From: JAEULH01 sp963746275
Lineage (GTDB): Bacteria; Pseudomonadota; Alphaproteobacteria; Rhodospirillales; Defluviicoccaceae
Reading direction: 5' to 3'
Length of the DNA stretch: 64,000 nt
Assembly (NCBI GenBank): GCA_963746275.1
Contig: CAVVAX010000044.1
Coordinates: forward strand, 1-64,000
This document shows positions 36,106-48,434 of this stretch, piece after piece. The notes under the pieces are model-generated. The model was not told the DNA's origin, did no database searches, and saw only the letters and a list, made by a program, of their open reading frames with translations. Position 1 is the first letter of the stretch; every line of letters starts with the position of its first letter. The position numbers and the translations under genes were made by a program.

Positions 36106-36372
36106 TGGTTTTTCTCCTCTATTGCATTGTTGGGGATCGGCCGACAGGGAGTTGGATCTCCCGTCGCTTCGATCTGTAACCGTTACCCCGTAATGGCGGA
36201 CGCGGATCACCGCTAGTCGACTCTTAGCGACCGCAATTCGATCGATCCAGCTCCGAGGCTCGTGGCCGAGCACCGGAGCGCCCGCGGTGACGTGGATGCG
36301 GCGCTGCTGAGGTGGATGCGCTGGATGAGCGACGTAATCTTGCGCGGGCGGCGTTGCGGTGCAGAGCGGCGA

Positions 36373-36585
36373 TCAGCGCCGATCCGGTGCGATCTCGTCG
36401 CCGGAACCGAAGCGGGCGAGCTCCTCAAGCTCGGCGTCGGACAAATCGGCGAGCCGGTCGATTCCCTCGGCCCATTCGCTCAGGCTGCCCCAGCCGTGGC
36501 GGTAAACGACGCGGTTGATCTCATGCAAGGTCAGCACGGGTCGGCCCTCCGCTTCCGGGCGGCGTGCGTTTTGCACTGTCGCCAT
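36373..36585 (-). CDS. Possible small protein of unknown function
   Basis: A 70-codon frame with protein-like composition (LTLHEINRVVYRHGWGSLSE, then LADLSDAELEELARFGSG). There is no clear ribosome binding site, and a competing plus-strand frame covers the region, so support is only moderate. No family recognised. Confidence 0.45.
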   Translation of the reverse strand: MATVQNARRPEAEGRPVLTLHEINRVVYRHGWGSLSEWAEGIDRLADLSDAELEELARFGSGDEIAPDRR

Positions 36586-36652
36586 GGGTGGAGTGTGCGG
36601 CCAGCGCGGTAAACGAAGGCTGAAAGCCGGCGGGGCTCAGCCTCGGGGAAGC

Positions 36653-37654
36653 TCAGCCGCCGTGCACGACGATGCAGTCGACGCCGCGCCTTACCAGGGA
36701 GGCACAAAGCGACTGCGCCTCGCGTGCCGTCGCCACCGGTCCGGCGCGCAGGCGGAACAACGTGCTCACCTTACGCTCGGGGGCGACGATGGTCGGCTGC
36801 AGGCGGCCGAGGAGGTCGGCGTTGTCCCGCTGCAGGCGGCCCCACGCCTCGGTCGCCAGCTGCCGTCGACCGACGGCGAGGAGCTGGATGGCGACCCGGG
36901 GCTCAGCCTTTGCGGGCGCCTTCGCCGAGGGCGGCATTCCGTCTGCCGGTGGGAATGCCATGCGCGTGCGCAGCCGCTCGAGGATGCGCAAGGTCGGGTC
37001 GGCCGGCGCCGGCACCGCCGCCGAAAGCACGGCCACGGGATCCCTGGCGCCGCCATCGGCCACTGGCCCGGCAGTTTGCTGCGGCAAGGGAAGCGGTAGT
37101 TCGTTCGCCTCCGCGCCCGCCGCCGGTCCACCCGGCCGCAGATCGAAGGCGGGGTCCTCGACCAGCCGCTCGGCGATGGCGTTGTTGGCGAGGGCGGCAA
37201 CGGCTTCCGGGGCTTCCGGGGCTTCCGAGGCGTCCGCGGCGTCCGGCGAGGGCGGCCGCGACAGCAGGCCCGCCTCGAATGTGGAACCGGGAAACTCGCC
37301 ATCCCCATCGGCGGCGAGCAGAGCCAGAACCAGTGCCGCAACGCCGATCGCGCCGGCGGCCGCCGCCGGCGGCGGGACTCGGGTCGTTACGGCAAGGGCG
37401 CGGGCAAAGCCGGGCGACAGCGCCGCCGCCAGCCTGCGGCCCAGGTCGGCGAAGCGCGCCGGCAGGCGGCCGGGCGGGCGCGCCTCCGCCGGCTCGGGAT
37501 CGGCTTTTTGATGCGGCGAGGCCTGCGGGTGGTGGCGGTAAGGATCGCGGGCAGGCTCAAGGGCCATCGTTGCTGGATCGCTCGTCGTCGCTGGAAGCCA
37601 CTGGACCGGCAACCCTGGCGCCGCCCCTTCGGTGACATGCGGATTATGCCGCAT
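36653..37654 (-). CDS. SPOR-domain protein
   Basis: A 333-residue single-pass protein. It has a cytoplasmic Pro/Arg-rich N-terminus, a membrane helix (about residues 97-117, AAAGAIGVAALVLALLA), an Ala/Pro/Glu linker with SEAPEAPEA repeats, and a C-terminal SPOR domain (RVAIQLLAVGRRQLATEAW to VRRGVDCIVVHGG). SPOR domains bind septal peptidoglycan lacking stem peptides. GAGGGGCG before ATG 37654 supports this start over an ATG at 37717. A later ATG at 37567 is also possible. Confidence 0.8.
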   Translation of the reverse strand: MRHNPHVTEGAAPGLPVQWLPATTSDPATMALEPARDPYRHHPQASPHQKADPEPAEARPPGRLPARFADLGRRLAAALSPGFARALAVTTRVPPPAAAAGAIGVAALVLALLAADGDGEFPGSTFEAGLLSRPPSPDAADASEAPEAPEAVAALANNAIAERLVEDPAFDLRPGGPAAGAEANELPLPLPQQTAGPVADGGARDPVAVLSAAVPAPADPTLRILERLRTRMAFPPADGMPPSAKAPAKAEPRVAIQLLAVGRRQLATEAWGRLQRDNADLLGRLQPTIVAPERKVSTLFRLRAGPVATAREAQSLCASLVRRGVDCIVVHGG

Positions 37655-37866
37655 CGCCCCTCGTCTTGGCGACAGGCTCTTCCCTGGAGATGGCGGCCGA
37701 GACGAACCAGTTGCCACCGGCCGATGGCATCACGTCTTTATTGGACCCCCACGACCGGTCAGGACAAGCCCCGGGGTGACGAACTGCGGGTTCAGAACGG
37801 CGGCTCAACAACCGAGTTCATGACGGTCTCGGACATTGTGTGCATCAACCAAGAGCGCAAACCGGT

Positions 37867-38514
37867 CTAAAACGAGTAGCCGAAGGCTTCGATATCGTCG
37901 CGGAAGGTCCGGGTCACGAGCTCCGCGGTCTCGTCATTGTAGTAGGAGCGGTAATCGCGGTGGTCGCTCCTGTTGAGGTGGCGCAGCGTGTTGCGGATGG
38001 CAAGGCGCTCGCAGACGTGGGCGAAGTCGGCCTCGATGGTTTCCATCTTGCCGACGAAGTCGACCAGCATCGTGCCGTCGTAGTCGGTGATGAAATCCTT
38101 CTGCAGCCTGAAGTTGCCGTCGCAGCGCCACCTGATGTACTCGTCGAAGCTTCTTTCCGCGGTCTGCTTGTGGCTTCGGGTATACCACCGCTGGCTGGCG
38201 AAGTGATAAAGGGACACCTGCCAGTCCCACGGATTACGGACGAAGCAGAACTTGAAGTAAGTGTCGAAGTCCGGCAGCAGCGGCTTGACGTCCCTGGCCA
38301 TGAGGTGGTCCAGCACCGGGTATGTATTCTTCAACCCCAGCGTCTCGCGCAGACCGTCCATCCTGAGCAACGAGAACCGCCAAAGAAAGCGCGATGCCTT
38401 CTTGACGTGGTTCCATTCCTCGTAGCGCTCGAGGGCGTCGTTTACGCTGTGGCCGGCGACCTTGTAGATATGAATGAAGACGAACTTGCGCTTGCGCGAG
38501 ATCAGCGTCGCCAT
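37867..38514 (-). CDS. Sulfotransferase family 2-type protein
   Basis: PAPS-dependent carbohydrate sulfotransferase-like protein of 215 residues. The 5'-phosphosulfate loop is seen in FVFIHIYKVAGHSVNDALE and the 3'-phosphate site in FKFCFVRNPWDWQVSLYHF. Acceptor is probably a surface polysaccharide or glycolipid, suggested by the O-antigen ligase gene next door; this is inference. An ATG at 38526 is also in frame; the ATG at 38514 leaves a better spacing to GGAGAGG. Confidence 0.85.
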   Translation of the reverse strand: MATLISRKRKFVFIHIYKVAGHSVNDALERYEEWNHVKKASRFLWRFSLLRMDGLRETLGLKNTYPVLDHLMARDVKPLLPDFDTYFKFCFVRNPWDWQVSLYHFASQRWYTRSHKQTAERSFDEYIRWRCDGNFRLQKDFITDYDGTMLVDFVGKMETIEADFAHVCERLAIRNTLRHLNRSDHRDYRSYYNDETAELVTRTFRDDIEAFGYSF

Positions 38515-38588
38515 GCGTCGGAGCATCCTCTCCGGGAACGTGCGTGGGCTTCAGGACACCGGAACGGTGGGCCCGCCGCCGCGGTAGC

Positions 38589-39845
38589 TTACCGCGGCAG
38601 GGGCGGCGCGCCGATGGGAGCAACCTGCGGCGCCTCGGTCTCGTAGCGCACGCGCTCCTTCGCTAGGCGGAGCGACAGCAGGCAGACAAAGATGAAGGTG
38701 ATCGAGAACGAGTTCCCGACGTTGATCGCGCGCCGCTCGAACAGGCCGGTGAACATGTAGGAGGCGATTACAGCGACCATGAACATCCGCAGCTTGTTGT
38801 CGGCGACGCCCCTGATCGCTGCAAAGAAAGAGCAGATCAGGAAGGCCATGTAGGCCAGGAAGCCAACGAACCCGGTATCCGCGAGCATCGCGATGTAGGC
38901 GTTGTGGGAGGACAGGTCGGTGAAGATCATCAAGTCTTCGTGCTTGCGGAAGCCGACGCCGAGCAGCGGCGAGTTGAACCACAGGTTCAGAGCCTCGGCC
39001 CAGGCCTCGTCGCGGCCGGTCGCGCCGCTCTGAAGGCCACGGTAGGGGTCGTTGAGGCGCAGGATGTCGTTGACGACGACGTCGGAGTAGAACGCGCCGA
39101 TGGAGAAGAAGACGACGATCAGCGCGTACGCCATGATCAGCTTCCAGGAGATATCGACGTTCTTCTCGTGGACGTACCAGTGGTAGACGAAAATGAACAG
39201 GGTGGGCATGATCGCCACCATGCTGCCGCGGGCTTGGGCGTTGTACAGGGTCAAGAACGCCACGCTGAGGCAGGCGGCCTGGAGCAGGCGGCTCCTCAAG
39301 GCGAACGCGCCGACCACGACGTTGACGGAAAGCAGGCCCCACAGGTTGGGCTGGGACCCGGCGTGCAGCCGCCCCCAGATGTATTCGCCGGTCATATTGA
39401 CGTAGAGCAGGTACGGGGTCTGCATGACGGCGTAGGCGCCGGCGATCCGGGCGATCAGCCGCGGCTCGGTGGAACTGGCGATGAGGATGCCGATGATGAA
39501 GACGAACAACACATTGAAAAGGTTGACAAGATCCTCCCAGGTGCATTCGTTGACCATGTAACTGAGCAGAAAGATCGAAAGGAACGCCCAGAGGAACCAC
39601 ATGCCCGGGGCGTTGCCGCGGGTGTCGACCGGCAGAAGAACGGCCTGGAGGCTGGCCGGGATCACGCCCATGAGCAAAACCAGCTCGAGAAGGATCTTGT
39701 TCTCGGCCTGCAGGTGGAAGGCGACGCTGAGCGAGAACAGCCACGCTCCGTAGACGATCGCAATGACCTCGAGGCGCCTCGTGCCAACTGCTCCTGCGTT
39801 TGCAGGCTCCTGCGGTCCAAAGCCCGACTGCATCGTGCTATCCAA
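38589..39845 (-). CDS. O-antigen ligase/polymerase-like membrane protein
   Basis: Polytopic protein of 418 residues with about ten to twelve hydrophobic helices and the Wzy_C/O-antigen ligase signature: a periplasmic loop after NAQARGSMVAIMPTLF, and the conserved block NSPLLGVGFRKHED followed by SSHNAYIAMLADTGFVGFLA. Such enzymes join or polymerise lipid-linked surface glycans in the periplasm. It stands upstream of the sulfotransferase gene, with a gap of about 75 bases on the same strand, so the two may modify the same glycan. Confidence 0.85.
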   Translation of the reverse strand: MDSTMQSGFGPQEPANAGAVGTRRLEVIAIVYGAWLFSLSVAFHLQAENKILLELVLLMGVIPASLQAVLLPVDTRGNAPGMWFLWAFLSIFLLSYMVNECTWEDLVNLFNVLFVFIIGILIASSTEPRLIARIAGAYAVMQTPYLLYVNMTGEYIWGRLHAGSQPNLWGLLSVNVVVGAFALRSRLLQAACLSVAFLTLYNAQARGSMVAIMPTLFIFVYHWYVHEKNVDISWKLIMAYALIVVFFSIGAFYSDVVVNDILRLNDPYRGLQSGATGRDEAWAEALNLWFNSPLLGVGFRKHEDLMIFTDLSSHNAYIAMLADTGFVGFLAYMAFLICSFFAAIRGVADNKLRMFMVAVIASYMFTGLFERRAINVGNSFSITFIFVCLLSLRLAKERVRYETEAPQVAPIGAPPLPR

Positions 39846-40061
39846 GCGGCGATCCTTCCGGCGCGTTCGTGAAGAGATGGTGCGGCTGCACCATGAAATC
39901 TTGCCGCCCGGAAGTCAAATCTCGTGCACGCTCCGAACGCGACCCGGCGCATCGCGTCCTGTGTTCAGCCCGGACTGCGTCCTCGGCTGCGATCCGCGGG
40001 CAACGCAACTCTTAGGCAGGGTGCGGTCCGGGGAGCGGTGGCCACGAGCTAGGTCAAGGTC

Positions 40062-40613
40062 CTAGGCCGCTTCGTCCGCCTGCTCCTTCTTCTTCTGCCG
40101 CTCGATGCCCTGGCGGATGAGCTCGAAGGCCTCGTCGGGTTCGCCCCAGCGCTTGACCTCAACCCACTTGCCCTTCTCCAGGTCCTTGTAGTGGGTGAAG
40201 AAGTGGGAGAGCTGGTCGCAGAGGATGCGTGGCAGCTCCCGGTAGGAGGCGATGTTGGTGTAGTACGGGTGCAGTTCGTCCACCGGCACGCACAGGATCT
40301 TCTCGTCGATCCCGGCCTCGTCCTCCATCAGCAGCACGCCGATAGGCCGCGAGCGGATGACGACGCCGGGGGAGACCGGCACTTGGCAGAGCACCGCCGC
40401 ATCCACCGGATCGCCGTCCTGCGACAGCGTGTGCGGCACGAAGCCGTAGTTGCAGGGGTAGTACATGGCGGTGTTGAGGAAGCGGTCGACGAACATCATC
40501 CCCGACGCCTTGTCCAGCTCGTACTTGACCGGAGTTCCGCCCATGGGGATCTCGATGATGACGTTGACGTCGTAGGGCACGTTGGTCCCCGAAGGAACCT
40601 TGGTGATATCCAT
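40062..40613 (-). CDS. ppa: Inorganic pyrophosphatase
   Basis: Soluble family I enzyme that splits pyrophosphate. The 183-residue product shows the active-site blocks: VIIEIPMGGTPVKYELD, RFLNTAMYYPCNYGFVPHT and DGDPVDAAVLC (the DxDPxD site), plus KWVEVKRWGEP. Length is typical. The ATG at 40613 gives the natural N-terminus MDITKVPSGTN. The AmpG-type permease gene lies 41 bases upstream on the same strand. Confidence 0.97.
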   Translation of the reverse strand: MDITKVPSGTNVPYDVNVIIEIPMGGTPVKYELDKASGMMFVDRFLNTAMYYPCNYGFVPHTLSQDGDPVDAAVLCQVPVSPGVVIRSRPIGVLLMEDEAGIDEKILCVPVDELHPYYTNIASYRELPRILCDQLSHFFTHYKDLEKGKWVEVKRWGEPDEAFELIRQGIERQKKKEQADEAA

Positions 40614-40654
40614 TCGCGTTCGGTCCTCAATCCATCCGGGTTCGTTCACCGGCT

Positions 40655-42015
<1,361 letters not shown>

Positions 42016-42321
42016 CAGCGCCGGCGCGGCCGTTGCGGAAGCGGGTGATGCAGGAGGCTAAAGGCGGCTTGCCGGGGCCGATGCGGCGCAATCTAGAGCA
42101 AGGCGTCATCAAGTCGAAGCAGAACGAAAACGCCGTCGCTGCGAGGAGGCAAAGCCGACGCGGCATTCCACAAGCTTCTATTGTTGATCGCCACGCTGCT
42201 TCGCGGCTCGCGATGACGTTGTTGTAAAGCAAGCGGCACCCACCTGAGCAGAAATGGCTTCATACGCCGTCATCACCGCACGTGTCGGCAACGAGTGCGG
42301 CGATCCATGCGGCAGTCTCGG
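42016..42321. other. Intergenic region with palindromic repeat copy B
   Basis: About 300 bases between two minus-strand genes. Contents: one palindromic repeat (42134-42218), and near 42280-42310 a short CGGCAACGAGTGCGGCGATC sequence that resembles the right half of the repeat at 52914-52982. No gene. Confidence 0.6.
42134..42218. repeat. Dispersed 85-bp palindromic repeat, copy B
   Basis: CGTCGCTGCGAGGAGGC to GGCTCGCGATGACG. It is the most diverged of the four copies. Confidence 0.8.
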
Positions 42322-43314
42322 CTAAGCGAGCCTCTCGGCGACAAGGTTGGCCAGCGAGGCCTCGGGCCGGGCGCCCATGTGGCTGATGGCCTCGGCGGCG
42401 CAGATGCCGGCGACGCGGGCGCAAAGCGCCAGGTCCCTTTCCCGGGTCAAGGCGAAGAGGAAACCAGCGGCATAGGCATCGCCGGCGCCCGTCGTATCGA
42501 CGACGCTCTCCACCGGCTCGACGTCGACGACGTGCACCTCGTTGTTGGAGACGATCACCGACCCCTTCTCGGACCGGGTCAGTGCGGCAATCCAGCAGTG
42601 GTGGCGCACCTGCTGCAGGGCAGCGTCGAACGAGTGCTCCTGGTAGAGCGAGACGATCTCGTCCTCGTTGGCGAACAGCACATCGACATGGTGCTCGACC
42701 AGGGCGCGGAAATCGGCGCGGTGGCGATCGACGCAGAAAGGGTCGGACAGGCTCAGCGCCACCAGCCGGCCGGCGTCATGGGCGACCTGCGCCGCCTTGC
42801 GGAAGGCGTCCTTGGCCGCCGGGCGGTCCCAAAGGTAGCCCTCGAGGTAGGTCACGCGGGCGCCGGCGATGGCCTCCTCGTCGATGTCGGCAGGCGCCAG
42901 CTCGGCGCTGACGCCGAGGAAAGTCTGCATCGTCCGGTGCGCGTCGGGGGTGACGAAGATCAGGCAGCGTCCGGTCGGCGTGCCGCCATTGGCCGGCTCG
43001 GCGAGGAAGCTGATGCCGAGCGAGGTGATGTCGTGGCGAAAGATGGCGCCGAGCTGGTCGCTGCTGACCTTGCCGATGAAGGCGCCGCGGCCGCCGAGCG
43101 ATGCGAGCGCGGCGATGGTGTTGGCCGCCGAGCCTCCGGAAACCTCGACCGCCGGCCCCATCCGGTCGTAGAGCCGGGCCACGGTGTCGGCATCGACCAG
43201 CGTCATGGTGCCGCGGTTGAGGCCGAGCTCGTCGATGACGGCTTCGTCGGCATGGGCGATGACGTCGACGATGGCATTGCCGATCCCGACGACATCATGG
43301 TGGATCGCCGGCAT
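42322..43314 (-). CDS. PfkB-family adenosine kinase
   Basis: Ribokinase-fold kinase of 330 residues, most like alphaproteobacterial adenosine kinases. It has the N-terminal VVGIGNAIVDVIAHADE, the substrate block VSGGSAANTIAALASLGG, and the PfkB signature with catalytic Asp in VVDTTGAGDAYAAGFLFAL. AAGGAG upstream of ATG 43314 fixes the start. Exact substrate (adenosine or another nucleoside/sugar) cannot be told from sequence alone. Confidence 0.9.
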   Translation of the reverse strand: MPAIHHDVVGIGNAIVDVIAHADEAVIDELGLNRGTMTLVDADTVARLYDRMGPAVEVSGGSAANTIAALASLGGRGAFIGKVSSDQLGAIFRHDITSLGISFLAEPANGGTPTGRCLIFVTPDAHRTMQTFLGVSAELAPADIDEEAIAGARVTYLEGYLWDRPAAKDAFRKAAQVAHDAGRLVALSLSDPFCVDRHRADFRALVEHHVDVLFANEDEIVSLYQEHSFDAALQQVRHHCWIAALTRSEKGSVIVSNNEVHVVDVEPVESVVDTTGAGDAYAAGFLFALTRERDLALCARVAGICAAEAISHMGARPEASLANLVAERLA

Positions 43315-43492
43315 CGGCGCGCTCCTTTGCTTGTTTGCGAGAGATCCCGTCTTTGCGGCCGGAGTATCCATGCGGCGCTCCCCGTCGGCAAGCACGGGCT
43401 GAGGTTGCTGAAGGTCGCGCCAGAGGTTGCGGGCGCCTTGCCGGAACCGCTACACACAGGGCCTTGGGCAGCAGCGGAACGGAGCCCGATCC

Positions 43493-44161
43493 GTGATTGA
43501 CGCGTTCGTCAAGGCGATCAGGCAGCTGAGTGACCCGGCCATCCGCCGGGTGCTCTGGCTCGGCATTGGCGTGTCAATCGCCGTGTTCGCCGTGCTGTGG
43601 TCGGGCGTCGGCTACCTGCTGACGCAGACGACCTTCTTCCAGACCGGCTGGCTGGACACGGTGGTGGACGCCCTGGGCGGCGTCGCCACGCTGGCCATCA
43701 GCTGGTTCCTGTTTCCGGTCGTCATCAGCGCCTTCGTCGGCCTGTTCCTCGAGCGTATTGCCGAGGCGGTGGAGCGCAAGCACTATCCGGCGCTGCCGCC
43801 GGCCCGCGACATTCCCATCGGCGAGACCCTGGCTGGGAGCGCCCGCTTTCTCGGCATCACCCTGGCGCTGAACCTGGTGGTGCTCCTCTTCCTCATCGTC
43901 CCGCCGGTCTTCCCCTTCGTCTTCTACGGGGTGAACGGCTACCTGCTCAGCCGCGAGTACTTCGAGGTGGTGGCCGCCCGGCGCATGACCGTGCCGGCGG
44001 CTCGTGAGATGCGGCGCAAGCACATGCGCCGGCTGTTCGCAGCCGGACTCGTCGTCGCCTTCCTTCTCACCGTTCCGTTCGTGAACCTGCTGGCACCCAT
44101 TGTCGGCACGGCGGCGATGGTCCACATCTTCCATCGCCTGCGGGCGCTGCCTGAGCGCTGA
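43493..44161 (+). CDS. EI24/CysZ-like membrane protein
   Basis: A 222-residue protein with four or more membrane segments, matching the EI24 (CysZ-like) family layout: GVATLAISWFLFPVVISAFV, the charged loop LERIAEAVERKHYP, VPPVFPFVFYGVNGYLLSREYFE and a C-terminal LRALPER. CysZ proteins carry sulfate in some bacteria; function here is not certain. The GTG at 43493 follows GGAG by eight bases and fits the family start. Confidence 0.85.
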   Translation: MIDAFVKAIRQLSDPAIRRVLWLGIGVSIAVFAVLWSGVGYLLTQTTFFQTGWLDTVVDALGGVATLAISWFLFPVVISAFVGLFLERIAEAVERKHYPALPPARDIPIGETLAGSARFLGITLALNLVVLLFLIVPPVFPFVFYGVNGYLLSREYFEVVAARRMTVPAAREMRRKHMRRLFAAGLVVAFLLTVPFVNLLAPIVGTAAMVHIFHRLRALPER

Positions 44162-44188
44162 GCCGCGGGTGAGGCGGAGAGGGAGAGC

Positions 44189-44521
44189 ATGCGCGCCAAG
44201 ATCAACATCGGCGAGGCGGCGAAGGTGGCGGCCCTGTGCCTGCCGCCGGTGATCCTGTCGCTGATCGGGCTGGCCACCATGGGCCGCAAGCCGCAACACG
44301 GCCTGGCCGCGCGGGGCAAGACCACGCCAGTGGCGAAAGCGGCGCAAGCCCTCCGCCAAGCAAGACAACAGGTCAACAGAAATGCGCCGTCATTGCGAGG
44401 AGGCGAAGCCGACGTGGCAATCCAGTGCTTCGGTACTGGATCGCCACGCCGCTCCGCGGCTCGCGTGACGATGTTGTTAACCGGGCGCATCGACCAATAC
44501 GGCTGCTCAGCCAGCGACGGC

Positions 44522-44542
<21 letters not shown>
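44189..44542 (+). CDS. Small single-TM protein whose 3' end is a palindromic repeat
   Basis: A 117-residue frame with a strong ribosome binding site (GAGGGAGAGC) before ATG 44189. Residues about 10-30 are a hydrophobic helix (VAALCLPPVILSLIGLATMG), followed by a basic segment. From codon 67 onward the coding sequence is the dispersed repeat at 44388-44470, so the tail is repeat-encoded and unlikely to be conserved. The last 20 bases overlap the 3' end of the copper ATPase gene. No family recognised. Confidence 0.6.
44388..44470. repeat. Dispersed 85-bp palindromic repeat, copy C
   Basis: CGTCATTGCGAGGAGGCG to CGGCTCGCGTGACG, lying inside the 3' part of a small gene. It is very close to copy D over its whole length. 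Confidence 0.85.
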
Positions 44543-46960
<2,418 letters not shown>

Positions 46961-47065
46961 CGCTCGCTCCGTCCCCTGCGCATCCTCTGCATGGCCCTGC
47001 GGTGAGCCGCGTGCAACTGCCGAGCCGCGGGGGGCCGCGAGAGCTCCGGCCGCCGCCAGCCCCTT

Positions 47066-47100
47066 CACCGCCCGCCCCGTCACCGCCCGCTCCGTCACCG
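47066..47100. repeat. 15-bp tandem repeat upstream of copA
   Basis: CACCGCCCGCCCCGT followed by CACCGCCCGCTCCGT and a partial third unit, in the intergenic DNA between copA and the next plus-strand gene. Confidence 0.55.
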
Positions 47101-47195
47101 GCTGCCCCGCGCCTGCGCTACGGCTATATCCTAAGCCCAGGGCGGCGCCGGGCGGCGAGACACTGGGGCGCCGAAAGGAACGGAAGGACGGTGAA

Positions 47196-47426
47196 ATGCG
47201 CCTGATCGACACCGGCGAGGAGCTTCGCCAGCATATCGAGGCGAACCTGCGCGGCCTGGCCAAGACCGCGCTGGAGAAGTCCCAGGAGAGCCGCCGCCGC
47301 CACGATGGCGAGAGCGACCCGCGGCTGAAGGCGATCTGGAAAAGCGAGGCCGAGGCCGAGTTCCGCATCGCCAAGGTCATCAACGACGAGTGCGAGGCGC
47401 TCCTGAAGCTGGCGGAGTCGGCGTGA
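47196..47426 (+). CDS. Small helical protein of unknown function
   Basis: A 76-residue, charged, probably helical protein (RGLAKTALEKSQESRRRHDG, EFRIAKVINDECEALLKLAE). GGAAGGACGGTGAA before ATG 47196 is a good ribosome binding site; the upstream frame is Pro/Arg-rich noise. It is divergent from copA. I do not recognise a family. Confidence 0.65.
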   Translation: MRLIDTGEELRQHIEANLRGLAKTALEKSQESRRRHDGESDPRLKAIWKSEAEAEFRIAKVINDECEALLKLAESA

Positions 47427-47550
47427 GGCGAGGGCGCCGCGATCACGCTTCAGACGACACATACGGTTCTGAAGGCCGACCTCACAAGCTCATCTTGCTG
47501 TTATCGTCGGTGATGCATTATCACCATGTGACACCTAGGAGGGCAGAGAG

Positions 47551-47760
47551 ATGGTCGCACGAAAGCAATTTATAAAAACAGCTGCGAGCGATCCAGAGCT
47601 GCAGCGGCTGGTTCAGGCAACGGCTGATAGCGTGGTGACTGAAGAGGAGCTACGAGAGCAGCGAATAAGCTTCGCGTACGGGAATGCTCCAGTGACTGCC
47701 GAGCTAATCGCCAAAGAAAGCGTTCGGCGCGCGTCGGGGCACATCCGGCTTCGGTCGTAG
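47551..47760 (+). CDS. Small protein upstream of fic, possible partner
   Basis: A 69-residue protein with a strong ribosome binding site (AGGAGGG) before ATG 47551. It reads as a two-helix protein with EEELREQRISFAYGNAPVTA and a basic tail (KESVRRASGHIRLRS). Its position directly before a Fic gene suggests an antitoxin or regulator, but the class I antitoxin motif (S/T-x3-E-G/N) is not evident. Base composition is more AT-rich than the surroundings, as for the Fic gene. Confidence 0.7.
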   Translation: MVARKQFIKTAASDPELQRLVQATADSVVTEEELREQRISFAYGNAPVTAELIAKESVRRASGHIRLRS

Positions 47761-47780
47761 GCATCCTGGGGGTGGGGGGC

Positions 47781-47807
47781 GGCCCGCAAGAGCGGGCCGT
47801 TTTCTTT
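47781..47807 (+). terminator. Rho-independent terminator
   Basis: GGCCCGC AAGA GCGGGCC followed by GTTTTCTTT: a seven-base GC stem, four-base loop and U-rich tail. It ends two bases before the Fic start codon, so most transcripts from the small gene upstream would stop before fic. Confidence 0.85.
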
Positions 47808-47808
47808 C

Positions 47809-48405
47809 ATGTCAGTGCGCGAACACGATAATCCTGAGCTTTTTGCCCGTATTCAGGAGCAAAATCTTCTCAGGCAGTACGACCTCTTGGCCAATTGCAT
47901 TGAGATAGGCATTGTGAAGGGCATAGAAGCATTCGACAAGTACACGCTTTGGGAGCTGAACCACGTCGCGGTGGCAAATATAGCGCAGTTCGGCGGAAGG
48001 TTCAGGGAAGTACTGATCTATGTTGCAGATCATATCCCTCCGCATTACAGAGACGTTCCTCATTTAATGGACAAGTTTTTGTCGTTCGTGCACGAGAACT
48101 GGAAGGCTGGGGACGATAGATTAACGATCCCAGCTTATGCGTTGTGGCGACTTAATTGGATTTATCCTTTTGTCGAGGGCAATGGGCGCACCGCGCGCGC
48201 TGCCTGTTACTACCTGACGTGCTTGAACTTTGGCCGATTGCTGCCTGGCCGGAAGATTGTGCCAGAGCGAATTAGGGAAGACAGAACACCGTATTACAGC
48301 GCGTTGAGGGAAGCCGACCGCGCTTGCGAGGACGGCCACATCGATGTGTCCGACCTCGCCAGGTACCTCATGCTATTGCTTAAAGCGCAGCTGGCAGATC
48401 GTTAG
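47809..48405 (+). CDS. Fic-domain protein with Tyr in place of the motif His
   Basis: Fic proteins transfer AMP or similar groups to target hydroxyls. The 198-residue product is a single Fic domain: an N-terminal helix (DNPELFARIQEQNLLRQYDL), the flap region FGGRFREVLIYVADH, and the Fic motif IYPFVEGNGRTARA. The usual HPFxEGNGR has Tyr119 where the catalytic base His belongs; Glu123, Gly124-Asn125-Gly126-Arg127 and Arg130 are kept. Tyr is TAT, one transition from His CAT. No ribosome binding site precedes ATG 47809 because a terminator ends there. Lower GC than neighbours suggests transfer. Confidence 0.9.
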   Translation: MSVREHDNPELFARIQEQNLLRQYDLLANCIEIGIVKGIEAFDKYTLWELNHVAVANIAQFGGRFREVLIYVADHIPPHYRDVPHLMDKFLSFVHENWKAGDDRLTIPAYALWRLNWIYPFVEGNGRTARAACYYLTCLNFGRLLPGRKIVPERIREDRTPYYSALREADRACEDGHIDVSDLARYLMLLLKAQLADR

Positions 48406-48434
48406 GAGGCGCGGGCTTAAGAAAGAGGCGGCAC

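Noticed and set aside
36213..36612. Additional short frames on both strands around 36.2-36.6 kb
   Set aside because: Arg/Ser-rich or mixed composition without ribosome binding site; only the 36373-36585 frame has protein-like character and even that is doubtful.
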